NCBI RefSeq assembly: GCF_000023445.1
Contig: NC_012881.1
Location: 3,737,501 to 3,801,500, forward strand
Direction of reading: 5' to 3'
Length of the DNA stretch: 64,000 nucleotides
Source of the DNA: Maridesulfovibrio salexigens DSM 2638
GTDB lineage: Bacteria > Desulfobacterota > Desulfovibrionia > Desulfovibrionales > Desulfovibrionaceae
How positions within the stretch are numbered: position 1 is the stretch's first letter; every line of letters starts with the position of its first letter. Below the pieces are notes generated by a model. That model saw only the letters and a program-made list of their open reading frames with translations, did no database searches and was not told the origin of the DNA. Shown here piece after piece: positions 24,801-33,565 of this stretch. Position numbers and translations under genes: made by a program.

Positions 24801-26865
24801 TCAGCCGGTCAATGTCCGGCAGTGCAGTCTGAGGCTTATCTCCGGGCAATGAGGAATACACGGTCAGAAGCGATTGCGCTTTTGCTGTGGTAGACATGAA
24901 AGAACGCACGATCCTGCGATTCAAACGTCCCATTTCACTACGCAACTCACCGTCTTCGATGAGTCTTTTCATGGACGTGGCGAGAGCTTCGGTGTCTTCC
25001 ACTTCGCAGAGCAGTCCGTTGACTCCGTCGCGGATCAGCTCAGCAGTGCCCCCTGCCTTGGTGCAAATGGCTGCCAAGCCGCACTCGAAAGCTTCAAGCA
25101 GGGTGTTGGGCATGGATTCCTGACGTGAACTCATGACGTAAATATGCGAGGTCGCCAGCAGCTTAACAACTTCCTCATGGGGGATATAGCCGGGGCACTC
25201 AATACGCTCCAACGTTGCCGGAGAAGCAACATCCCGATATGCGGAAAGGTCTTCCATTCCCACGGCAATAAAACGAACGCCTTCGCATTTGTCCTGCGCC
25301 AGCAAACGGTCCACCGCCTTGATATATACATCAGGACCTTTGGCGTGACCCTCGTTACCTACGTAAATAATGGAAGTTTCCGCAGCGCGCTTGGGCTTGC
25401 GCCCTCCGCCCACAAAAGAGTTGTAGACCACCTGCGCACGCTTGGGCAGCACAAAATGTTTGAGCAGGACTTCACGGCTCTTGGCAGAGTTGCAAATGTA
25501 ACCGTTACCGATAAGCGAAAAGAGCGGCGCCAGCGGATTAGGTTTGTAGATAACACCACGGTTAAAGAAAAGTTTGAACTTGCGCCCGCCAAGCAAGGAA
25601 AGTCCCTTGGCAATGCAACCGATTTTGACCGCACGGTTGTGATAGGTATGAACCACATCCACCTGGTGCTCTTCGATCACATGGGAAAGGAACCCAGCAG
25701 CAGCGAGCATATTCTTGAAGTCATCCAGAACAATAACTTCAACACCCAATTCTTCCAGTTCCGGAATAAGCTTAGAGCCGGGTTTGAGCACGGCCACTAC
25801 ACCGAGTCCGGCATGAATCATGGCTCTGGCACTGTTGATCAGCTGCCTGCTGCCGCCGGAAAGCTTTTCGGTATCGGTGATATAGAGGACCTTGCCGATA
25901 TCATTGCGCTTGGTGAAAAATTTGAAGCAAAGCATGGCTGAGGCTTCATTGGAATACATATGCAACCGCTGCTTGATCCATGCAGCATCTTTGCTGGTGC
26001 CAACCCCGATTCGGTTGATACGCATAGGATCGGTGCCGAGCATATTAGCAGAACGCTCAAGGGTGAAAGTTCCGCAGAATCCGGCTGCTGCAGCCTCCTG
26101 CATACCGATGACATCGAAATCTCCCCAAGGCCAACAGAAGAATTGACGGCGCGCACCATTGATCTTCTTGATTTTTTCAAGGCAGGTTTTGAAATCTTCG
26201 CGAATAAATTTGCGTCTTTCATCATCGGAGCGACGCTTGAAGGTTACCTTGCCCTTACGGAACTGAGGCCAGAGCCCATTGTAGGCAAAAGCACTGCCAT
26301 AATCATAGGTCGGCAGCTCAGAATCAAATTTACGATACACACCCCATGTAGACCAATGGGAGTCTGCAGAAAAATTACCTTTGAAACGGAAATCCTTGAA
26401 GCAACCCTGATGACGGCAGGTGTGGGCGTAAACTTCCATACCTTTGTCATGAACCAGCGATTTCAGTTCCGCTTCATTCATGAACTGGGAATTGTCGTTT
26501 TCAGAGAGAGCCTTGATGAAGGACTCACGCATGGAGAGCATCTGCGGAACATCCGCCCTGCTCCTGATCTTTCCCTGACCGATAAAATCACTGACCGCAA
26601 AAAAGACCCCGGTCATACCCCGCTCTTCAAGCATGGGCACAACATTGATCCAGTTGCTGATATGGCAATCATCAAAGGTGAGCACCACATATTTATCGTC
26701 AATGGGCTTGCGACCCATGCAGATTTCATAAAGATGGTCGGCAGTAATGGTCTTGAATCCCATCTCCTGAATCATATCAAGATGGGAAGCAAAAGTGGCG
26801 GGGGAATGACCGTCCTCTTCACAGACGGCGTGATAACAAAAAACAGGAACACTCTTACCGAGCAT
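24790..26865 (-). CDS. Fusion of polysaccharide deacetylase and GT4 glycosyltransferase
   Basis: A 691-residue two-domain protein. Residues 1-300 are a NodB-type deacetylase: an Asp pair in LTFDDCH near residue 63 and the metal motif HTCRH near 145. Residues about 330-690 are a GT-B, family 4 transferase (ITDTEKLSGGSRQLI, YVGNEGHAKGPDVYI, SSRQESMPNTLLEAFECG). No signal peptide is visible, so the deacetylase would act in the cytoplasm on a precursor. A likely task is making and trimming an N-acetylated surface sugar. CGGAG precedes the ATG. The gene converges on the LysR gene with an 11-base overlap. Confidence 0.85.
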   Translation of the reverse strand: MLGKSVPVFCYHAVCEEDGHSPATFASHLDMIQEMGFKTITADHLYEICMGRKPIDDKYVVLTFDDCHISNWINVVPMLEERGMTGVFFAVSDFIGQGKIRSRADVPQMLSMRESFIKALSENDNSQFMNEAELKSLVHDKGMEVYAHTCRHQGCFKDFRFKGNFSADSHWSTWGVYRKFDSELPTYDYGSAFAYNGLWPQFRKGKVTFKRRSDDERRKFIREDFKTCLEKIKKINGARRQFFCWPWGDFDVIGMQEAAAAGFCGTFTLERSANMLGTDPMRINRIGVGTSKDAAWIKQRLHMYSNEASAMLCFKFFTKRNDIGKVLYITDTEKLSGGSRQLINSARAMIHAGLGVVAVLKPGSKLIPELEELGVEVIVLDDFKNMLAAAGFLSHVIEEHQVDVVHTYHNRAVKIGCIAKGLSLLGGRKFKLFFNRGVIYKPNPLAPLFSLIGNGYICNSAKSREVLLKHFVLPKRAQVVYNSFVGGGRKPKRAAETSIIYVGNEGHAKGPDVYIKAVDRLLAQDKCEGVRFIAVGMEDLSAYRDVASPATLERIECPGYIPHEEVVKLLATSHIYVMSSRQESMPNTLLEAFECGLAAICTKAGGTAELIRDGVNGLLCEVEDTEALATSMKRLIEDGELRSEMGRLNRRIVRSFMSTTAKAQSLLTVYSSLPGDKPQTALPDIDRLIKK

Positions 26866-26897
26866 GCGACAACTCCGAAACGCTTCGATGTCAAAAG

Positions 26898-26935
26898 CCC
26901 TCCCCCCGTAAAATTATACTTAAACGGGGGGAGGG
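26898..26935 (-). terminator. GC-rich terminator of the amino-acid ABC operon
   Basis: CCCTCCCCCCGT (26898-26909) pairs perfectly with ACGGGGGGAGGG (26924-26935) around a 14-base AT-rich loop. It lies 8 bases past the permease stop; the T-run after it on the minus strand is short. Confidence 0.7.
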
Positions 26936-26942
26936 AAATCAA

Positions 26943-28724
26943 TTACATTTGCAGACGGAAAGTTTCGGTTGAAAGCTTCCGTTCGAGTCGTCTTGCCACG
27001 AGACTCATCAGGTAGCAACAAATAAAGTACAAAAATGCTACGGTAGTATAAATTTCAAAGGGATAGATCATCAGCCTGTTGTTGAGACCCTGAGCAACAA
27101 AGGTAAGCTCGAGAACTCCGATAACAAAAGCCAGAGAGGTGTCTTTGAAAATCGCAATAAACTGTCCCACAATAGCCGGAAGCATCTGCTTCAATGCCTG
27201 CGGAAGGATAACTTTACGCATGGCCTGCCAGTAAGTCAGCCCGGTAGAAACCGCAGCTTCAAACTGTCCGGGGGGCAGGTTCTGGATACCGGAACGGACA
27301 ATCTCAGCCAGATATGCCCCGGTAAATACGGTCAAAGCAATAGTCGCCGACCAGAAAACGTTCAGGAACTGCCCGGTCAGAATCGGGATAAAGAAATAGA
27401 TCCAAAAAATAACCATAATCAGCGGGTTACCGCGAATAAGCTCAATGTACAAAGTGGACGGGATCAGGAAAAGCTTGTTCTTGGAAGTACGCCCGATACC
27501 TACGATCAAACCGATGAAGAAGCTGACAGAAATAGCAATCACCGACATGATAATGGAGAAAGACAGACCGCCCAGTCCCCAAAGAATTTCATTAGGATCA
27601 CCTTCGGGAAATCTCCACCAAAGCATCGTTCCGATATTCTCGCGAATAACTTCAAAGTTAAATTTGGAGACACCGTAAAGCGCGGACACAACCAGAAAGC
27701 CCAGACAAGCCAGAAAAGTACCCTTCCAGATAAGTCCAAGCACCTTGGACAGTTTAGCAATAAACGCCTTGCGCGCAGCCTGTGCGCTGGAAAGGCTGAA
27801 GTCATCCTGACGTCTGCGTTTTATACGGCGGTGCATTTTGGCAATGAAAGCAAATGGAGCTTCAAAGGGCCAGAAAAGCATATGCGCAAACTTGTGCCCC
27901 AGAGTACGGTCCTTGACCGGAACAATCTGCAGCTTCCAGTTAACCAAAGTAAGGATACCGGCGATGGTCAGGGAGAGGGAAAGATATATTACTGTGGCGG
28001 CTGTGGTGGCCTCGAATCCCTTAAAAGTCATACCTTCGATCTGCTGGGAGGCCCAACAGATTTCCGGCACACCTACAACCATAGCCAGCGAAGAGTTCTT
28101 CATGTTGTTCAGGAACTCACTGCCCAGCGGCGGAATGATGGCCCGGAAAGCGAGCGGAAGAATAATCTTGGTCAGAGTCTGAAAAGGAGTCAGCCCTGAT
28201 GAATACGCCGCTTCCAGCAGCCCCTTGGGAATGGACTGGATACCGGCACGAATGACCTCTGCCATAAAGGAACTGGTGTAGATACCAAGCCCAACTGTGG
28301 CGGAGAGCATTTCAAAATTCTGATCAAAGAGAAAATTACGGGCTGCTTCCGGTAAGCCCATGGGCAGAGCGAAATACCAGAAGAAAAGCTGCACCAGCAG
28401 CGGGGTGTTTCTGAAAAATTCAACGTAACAGGTACAAAAATAATATACCGGCTTGAACTGAGAAAGCCTGCCCAGCCCGAAAAGAATACCGAGGCCCAGC
28501 GCAATTGCCGAACTCATAAGCGAAATACTGATGGTCAGGTTTAGACCGGTGACGAGCATTCCGCCCAGCACTTCACCGTAAGAAGGATCTTCTTTGTATA
28601 ATACCGACCAATCGAATTTGTAGCCGAAGTCGAAGACCCAGCCAAAATAGTAGACCAGTATGGCGGTCACAGTGGCGAGGCATAGATACTGAACCCAAGT
28701 TTTTTCCAGATAGCGATTGATCAT
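26943..28724 (-). CDS. Polar amino-acid ABC transporter permease, two permease domains fused
   Basis: A 593-residue inner-membrane protein. It contains two complete HisM/GlnP-type permease domains (about residues 55-290 and 370-590), each with its EAA loop (EAAYSSGLTPFQTL and EAAVSTGLTYWQAM). A charged linker near residues 295-330 joins them. Most such transporters use two genes or a homodimer; here one polypeptide makes the whole channel. It is the last gene of the ATPase-binding protein-permease operon. The ribosome site before ATG 28724 is weak (AGAAAG). Confidence 0.9.
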   Translation of the reverse strand: MINRYLEKTWVQYLCLATVTAILVYYFGWVFDFGYKFDWSVLYKEDPSYGEVLGGMLVTGLNLTISISLMSSAIALGLGILFGLGRLSQFKPVYYFCTCYVEFFRNTPLLVQLFFWYFALPMGLPEAARNFLFDQNFEMLSATVGLGIYTSSFMAEVIRAGIQSIPKGLLEAAYSSGLTPFQTLTKIILPLAFRAIIPPLGSEFLNNMKNSSLAMVVGVPEICWASQQIEGMTFKGFEATTAATVIYLSLSLTIAGILTLVNWKLQIVPVKDRTLGHKFAHMLFWPFEAPFAFIAKMHRRIKRRRQDDFSLSSAQAARKAFIAKLSKVLGLIWKGTFLACLGFLVVSALYGVSKFNFEVIRENIGTMLWWRFPEGDPNEILWGLGGLSFSIIMSVIAISVSFFIGLIVGIGRTSKNKLFLIPSTLYIELIRGNPLIMVIFWIYFFIPILTGQFLNVFWSATIALTVFTGAYLAEIVRSGIQNLPPGQFEAAVSTGLTYWQAMRKVILPQALKQMLPAIVGQFIAIFKDTSLAFVIGVLELTFVAQGLNNRLMIYPFEIYTTVAFLYFICCYLMSLVARRLERKLSTETFRLQM

Positions 28725-28760
28725 TGCAGAAACTTTCTCTTTGTCTTCAATTTAAAAAGT

Positions 28761-28782
28761 GGCGGGGCCACGGGACCCCGCC
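28761..28782 (-). promoter_or_regulatory. Intercistronic stabiliser/attenuator hairpin
   Basis: GGCGGGG (28761-28767) pairs with CCCCGCC (28776-28782) around an 8-base loop, between the binding-protein stop and the permease start. A strong hairpin here commonly protects the binding-protein mRNA or dampens permease expression. Confidence 0.6.
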
Positions 28783-28804
28783 TGTCTAGCAAATCAAATG
28801 AAGC

Positions 28805-29626
28805 CTAGGGCCACATTTCAATTTTTTCAGTAAGGGGGAAGTAGTATTTGGTGTCAGGACCGTACCACTTGTTGTAGATCTTTTCGTAGGTACCGTCTTT
28901 CCACATATCCTGCAGTGCAAAGTTAACGGCGTCACGAAGCTTGGAATCATCTTCAACCAGACCGATGCCGTAAGGCTCGTTGGAGAAGAAGTCGCCAACC
29001 AGTTCGTATTTACCGGGAACCTGTGCAGCGTAGCCGAGCAGGATGGTGGAGTCGGTAGACCATGCATCTACGCGGCCCATCTGCAGTGCCTGAAAGCACT
29101 CAGATTCTTTCTGGTAAGAGATAACTTTGGGAGCAGCATCGCCGAGGCTCTTGAGCAGGTTCTTAACGTTCAGCTCAGAGGTGGTACCCTGCATAACAGC
29201 AACTTTTTTACCTACGAAGTCCTTGAGAGTGGAGAACTTGCCTTTGGGAGCAAGCATCTTCTGACCGTCAAAGAAGTAAGTGATGGAAAAATCGATGGAT
29301 TTGTCACGGGAACGCTTGTGAGTCATGTTGGAAACGGAAGCGTCAATGCGGCCCTGCTGGAGGAAACCGATACGGGTTTTGTTGTTAACGGGAACCTGAT
29401 CGATTTTAACGCCCAAGCGTTTTGCTATTTCGTTAGCAATATCAACATCAAATCCAACCCATTCTTTCTTGGCGTTGTAGAAAGCGCCGGGAATGGAGTC
29501 AGTCATGATACCGACACGGATAACCTTGTCTTTCATGATTCTGTCATAGGTGGCACCTGCAAATGCAGTTGCAGCAAAAGCCATAACCAGAGCGGCTGCG
29601 AGAGCCAGAGTCATAAACCTTTTCAT
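28805..29626 (-). CDS. Periplasmic amino-acid-binding protein of an ABC transporter
   Basis: A 273-residue family 3 solute-binding protein. A signal peptide (about residues 1-23, ending AFAG) precedes the typical RVGIMTDSIPGAFYN, GFDVDIANEIAKRLGV and VAVMQGTTSELN segments; Arg and Asp ligands of the amino-acid carboxyl/amino groups are expected around them. It probably binds a polar amino acid; which one cannot be told. ATG 29626 has AGGAGG 6 bases upstream, the strongest ribosome site of the operon, in line with the high amounts such proteins need. A hairpin lies after its stop. Confidence 0.93.
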   Translation of the reverse strand: MKRFMTLALAAALVMAFAATAFAGATYDRIMKDKVIRVGIMTDSIPGAFYNAKKEWVGFDVDIANEIAKRLGVKIDQVPVNNKTRIGFLQQGRIDASVSNMTHKRSRDKSIDFSITYFFDGQKMLAPKGKFSTLKDFVGKKVAVMQGTTSELNVKNLLKSLGDAAPKVISYQKESECFQALQMGRVDAWSTDSTILLGYAAQVPGKYELVGDFFSNEPYGIGLVEDDSKLRDAVNFALQDMWKDGTYEKIYNKWYGPDTKYYFPLTEKIEMWP

Positions 29627-29787
29627 TCTTTCCTCCTGCGTGGAAATAGACAAAGAGTATACAAAAGAGCGATCCCCGACACCGGAAACCGCGAGCTTCC
29701 TGATACTGAGCCTGTAAAAATTAATTTACAAGCAATTACCTCACCTCACTATTTACACCCATCATATATAATAGATGGGGAATTCCC

Positions 29788-30516
29788 CTAATGTGAAAGG
29801 ATCTTGCTCAAGAAGAGCTTGGAACGTTCATGCTGCGGGTTGTGGAAAAATTCATCGGGAGTGTTTTCCTCAATGAGAGTTCCCTCATCCATAAATATAA
29901 CCCTGTCCGCAACCTCACGGGCAAAGCCCATTTCATGGGTTACGCAAACCATGGTCATACCTTCACGGGCCAGAGCCTTCATTACGTCCAGCACCTCGTT
30001 GATCATTTCCGGATCAAGGGCGGAAGTAGGCTCGTCGAAAAGCATGATATTGGGGCGCATAGCCAGACCGCGGGCAATTGCCACACGCTGCTGCTGACCG
30101 CCGGAAAGCTGGGAGGGATAATCCCCGGCCTTGTCCGGGATGTTGACCTTGGAAAGGAGTTCCATGGCCAGATCTTCAGCATCCTTGCGTTTCATATTCC
30201 GAACCATTGTCGGGGCAAGGATGATATTTTCCAAAACCGTCATATGCGGATAGAGGTTAAAAGACTGAAATACGAATCCGATCTCCGCCCGCAGCAGGGG
30301 CAGGTTAACCCTCGGACCGTTCACATCCATATCTTCTACAATAATTTCACCTTCCTGAATGGGCTCAAGACGGTTAATGCAACGGATCATGGTACTTTTA
30401 CCAGATCCGGAAGGCCCGCATACAACAACCACTTCGCCTTTTTTAATATGGAGGTTAAGATCCCTCAGGGCGTGGTAGTCACCGTAGTATTTATTGACAT
30501 TGTTAAATTTTATCAC
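29788..30516 (-). CDS. Amino-acid ABC transporter ATP-binding protein (GlnQ/HisP-like)
   Basis: A protein of about 242 residues with Walker [10 protein letters not shown], signature [16 protein letters not shown], Walker [14 protein letters not shown] and H-loop VTHEMGFA. It powers the adjacent amino-acid transporter. The start is uncertain: GTG 30516 gives the family N-terminus ([11 protein letters not shown]) but has only a weak upstream site, and an in-frame extension to 30579 has no better one. It is the first gene of the operon and is divergent from the NtrC-like regulator. Confidence 0.92.
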   Translation of the reverse strand: MIKFNNVNKYYGDYHALRDLNLHIKKGEVVVVCGPSGSGKSTMIRCINRLEPIQEGEIIVEDMDVNGPRVNLPLLRAEIGFVFQSFNLYPHMTVLENIILAPTMVRNMKRKDAEDLAMELLSKVNIPDKAGDYPSQLSGGQQQRVAIARGLAMRPNIMLFDEPTSALDPEMINEVLDVMKALAREGMTMVCVTHEMGFAREVADRVIFMDEGTLIEENTPDEFFHNPQHERSKLFLSKILSH

Positions 30517-30978
30517 TTTTGTACAAATCCCGTAAAAAATTGTTCTTAGCTCGAAAAAAACGGGTACCAAATGGAACAAAATTCGGCAAGTCCATCTCTA
30601 TTTTGGATGAACACTTCTTTTTTTAGCGTTTCGCGAATTATCTATCTTATGAAAAATCATTTTTGTTAAAATCACCCCTTATTTTTCCTGCAAAAGACAA
30701 CTCCACACAATATTGTTGATTTCGTAAATCGAAATTATTTTTAACTTTCTTGCGTTTTGATCATAAATTTTCCTTTCTAATCAATATGAAAGAAAGCCCA
30801 AAAATACGCAGTGCAGAACTTAAGCGGGTATTATACAAAAGAATTTCATACATTTTCAACATAAACCCGCCTGCAAAAAGGGATATTCTGCTCGTATTTT
30901 AAGATTTTCCCTTAATTAATCAGCCTTAATAATATATATGGAGTTGAAAAGGTTCTCACTTAGAGATATGGAATCTAC
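30517..30978. promoter_or_regulatory. Divergent regulatory region, no gene
   Basis: 462 AT-rich bases between the amino-acid ABC operon and the NtrC-like regulator. Two palindromes stand out: TTCGCGAA (30630-30637) and ATTTCG-TAAAT-CGAAAT (30719-30735). Both could be operators. I looked for a -24/-12 sigma-54 promoter (GG-N10-GC) and found no convincing one on either strand. No open frame here looks coding. Confidence 0.4.
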
Positions 30979-32406
30979 ATGCCTGAGAGTACATTACTAT
31001 TCATAGCCGAACCCCAATCCGTGACATCCGTGTTTTCCCCGCTCAAAGAAGCGGGTTTTCAAGCCGGACTGGCCGACAACCTTGCCGGGGCCATCAATTT
31101 CATTAAAAAGTCAAAACCGTGCCTTATTTTCACCAGGCCGGTCATGCAGGGCTATTCTGCTCAGGCACTTCTGGCCGAAGCCGTAAATATTGAAAATTTC
31201 CCTCCGGTAGTGGTTTTTTCCCGCAACGGTTCTGCCGATGAAGCCCAGAGATTCATGGAACTGGGAGCCCGCGATTACTGGCTGGAACCGCTTTCATGGG
31301 AGAAGATCAAACTTATGCTTCCTGATGAAAAGCCTTCCTCCATGCCCTCAGCGGATCAGCTGGGAACAGCGGACAAACCTGCCGCACCGGAACAAAAAGG
31401 CACACAGGGCCGCTATCAGATCATCGGACAGCACCCGGCTATGGCCCGCGTTCTGGGCCTTGCAAAACAGGTAGCCAAGTCAAAAGCGACAGTACTTATT
31501 TCAGGTGAATCAGGAACAGGTAAGGAAATGTTCGCCCGCTTCCTGCATCACCATTCAGACCGCAACGACAAGCCTTTCGTGGCTATCAACTGCGCCGCCC
31601 TGCCCGAGCATCTGCTGGAATCAGAACTTTTCGGACATGAGAAAGGCGCATTTACCGGAGCCATCAACCGCAAACTCGGTAAGTTTGAACTGGCTTCCGG
31701 CGGAACAATCCTTCTTGATGAAATCACTGAAATGGAGCTGGGCTTACAGGCCAAGCTGCTCAGAGTTTTACAGGAAGGAGAAATCGACCGAGTCGGCGGA
31801 GTGGAAACCGTAAAAGTTGACGTACGCGTTCTGGCTACAACCAACCGGGCAATTGAAGAAACAGTAAAGGAAGGCAAATTCAGGCAGGACCTTTTCTACC
31901 GCTTGAACGTCATTCCGCTCAAACTTCCCGCCCTTGCGCAGCGCGGGGAAGATATTCTGCTGCTGGCGAAATTTTTCGTTAATAAATACTGCACTGAATA
32001 CGGACTGTCCCCTCTGGCTTTTTCCGAGGAAGCAACAAACTGGCTGCTGGGTTACGAATGGCCCGGTAACGTACGTGAGTTGCAAAACCTCATGGAAAGA
32101 GCGGTCTTGCTGGCTGGTGCAGGCCCCATTGAATCCAAGCATTTCCTTAACGACCCCGATGCATGGATGCCGGATGAAGCACACACCGAAGGTGCTGCTC
32201 CTACTGAAGAGCAGACTGCAAATGCTGACGGCGTAGCAGCAGAATTCGCAGTAATGCCCATTTCCGAAATGGAAAAGAAACTGATCATTAAAAGTCTGGA
32301 CCAGACTTCCGGCAACCGCACCAAGGCCGCAGAGCTACTGGGTATCTCAGTTCGAACACTGCGCAACAAGCTTAATGATTATAAGAAACAGGGTTTGGAT
32401 TTATAA
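30979..32406 (+). CDS. NtrC-type sigma-54 activator with degenerate receiver
   Basis: A 475-residue enhancer-binding protein. Its AAA+ domain (about residues 145-385) has Walker A GESGTGKE, the sigma-54-contact loop GAFTGA and Walker B GGTILLDEI. A Fis-type helix-turn-helix follows (GNRTKAAELLGISVRTLRNKL). The N-terminal 115 residues have the receiver fold, but the phospho-acceptor Asp is replaced (segment LIFTRPVMQG), the acidic pocket is reduced to AEP, and the conserved Lys is Glu (WLEP). It is therefore unlikely to be switched by phosphorylation. It is divergent from the amino-acid transporter, a possible target. Confidence 0.92.
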   Translation: MPESTLLFIAEPQSVTSVFSPLKEAGFQAGLADNLAGAINFIKKSKPCLIFTRPVMQGYSAQALLAEAVNIENFPPVVVFSRNGSADEAQRFMELGARDYWLEPLSWEKIKLMLPDEKPSSMPSADQLGTADKPAAPEQKGTQGRYQIIGQHPAMARVLGLAKQVAKSKATVLISGESGTGKEMFARFLHHHSDRNDKPFVAINCAALPEHLLESELFGHEKGAFTGAINRKLGKFELASGGTILLDEITEMELGLQAKLLRVLQEGEIDRVGGVETVKVDVRVLATTNRAIEETVKEGKFRQDLFYRLNVIPLKLPALAQRGEDILLLAKFFVNKYCTEYGLSPLAFSEEATNWLLGYEWPGNVRELQNLMERAVLLAGAGPIESKHFLNDPDAWMPDEAHTEGAAPTEEQTANADGVAAEFAVMPISEMEKKLIIKSLDQTSGNRTKAAELLGISVRTLRNKLNDYKKQGLDL

Positions 32407-32427
32407 TTTTTCCGCTGAATCAAAAAG

Positions 32428-32462
32428 AAAAGGGGTTACCGAAAATCGGCAACCCCTTTTTT
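32428..32462. terminator. Bidirectional intrinsic terminator
   Basis: A stem of 10 plus 4 bp with one mismatch (32428-32442 with 32446-32460), loop AAA, then a T-run. It separates the convergent NtrC-like and iron-type ATPase genes. Confidence 0.88.
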
Positions 32463-32480
32463 AATGACTCAATACTGACC

Positions 32481-33536
32481 TCACCCGATAAACCAGCCGT
32501 CTATAATTTCCACTTTTATCTGTGTCCCCGCCTGCATATGGGCAAATCCGGGTAGGCACAGATTCACGGACTCCGAAAGCTCTCCAAGACAATCCACCTG
32601 CAATTCCACATGGGTCTGTCCGCCGGTATAAATACTACGTTTGGCTGTACATGAAAGTCCATTCTCCCCCGGTCTTACCCAGCCGCACTTAAGCGCACAA
32701 AACCCCTTCTGCCCTGCTTCGGCTCCGCTATGACGAGCCGTGAAACAGTAATCGTCAATGCAAAGCTCGCATTCTGCGGCACCGGATTTTTGAACCTCAA
32801 CCGGAAGTACCGACCCATTTCCTACAAATCGAGCCACTCCCACTGTTGCCGGACAATCATAAAGTTCCTGCGGAGTTGAAAACTGCACAATATTCCCATG
32901 ATCCATAACTGCGATGCGGTCAGCAATAGCCATGGCCTCGGACTGATCGTGAGTTACGAAAAGCATGGTTGCTTTAGTCTTTTCATGAAAAGATTTAAAT
33001 TCCATGAGCATGGATTCACGCAGATGCACATCAAGGTTAGCCAGCGGTTCGTCCAGCAAAACAACATCCGGAGCCATAATCAGACAACGGGCCAATGCCA
33101 CCCTTTGGCGCTGTCCTCCGGAAAGATCCGCCGGGTTACGGTCCCCCATACCGGAAAGCCCCACGGATTCAAGGGCATCACGCACAGCCAACTTAAGCGC
33201 TTGTCCGTTCCTGCCTTTAATTTTTAGTGGATAGCCGATGTTTTCAGCTACATTCATATGCGGCCAGAGGGCGTAGGACTGGAAAACCACCCCCACATTA
33301 CGGTTCTCCGGGCTGACATGAGTTGTGCCGGAAGAAAAAACATACTCCCCGGCCCGGACCAGACCGGAATCAATTTCCTCAAATCCTGCCAGAACCCGCA
33401 GCAAGGTGGTCTTTCCGCAGCCGGATGCACCAAGCACGGAGACCAGCTCCCCGTCATTTATGTTCAGGGAAACGTGATCAAGAGCCACTGTTTCGCCATA
33501 ACTTTTCACAATATTTTCAATTACAACTTCAGCCAT
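32481..33536 (-). CDS. ABC transporter ATP-binding protein (FbpC/PotA-like)
   Basis: A 351-residue ATPase of the iron(III)/spermidine/phosphonate import class. It has Walker A GASGCGKTT, signature LSGGQRQRVALARCL, Walker B VVLLDEPLANLD and H-loop FVTHDQSEAM. A C-terminal TOBE-type regulatory domain occupies about residues 235-351. CGGAAG precedes ATG 33536. It is the last gene of a binding protein-permease-ATPase operon with short gaps. Confidence 0.92.
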   Translation of the reverse strand: MAEVVIENIVKSYGETVALDHVSLNINDGELVSVLGASGCGKTTLLRVLAGFEEIDSGLVRAGEYVFSSGTTHVSPENRNVGVVFQSYALWPHMNVAENIGYPLKIKGRNGQALKLAVRDALESVGLSGMGDRNPADLSGGQRQRVALARCLIMAPDVVLLDEPLANLDVHLRESMLMEFKSFHEKTKATMLFVTHDQSEAMAIADRIAVMDHGNIVQFSTPQELYDCPATVGVARFVGNGSVLPVEVQKSGAAECELCIDDYCFTARHSGAEAGQKGFCALKCGWVRPGENGLSCTAKRSIYTGGQTHVELQVDCLGELSESVNLCLPGFAHMQAGTQIKVEIIDGWFIG

Positions 33537-33565
33537 TTAATCTTCCGCAAATAGTAAAAATTTCA

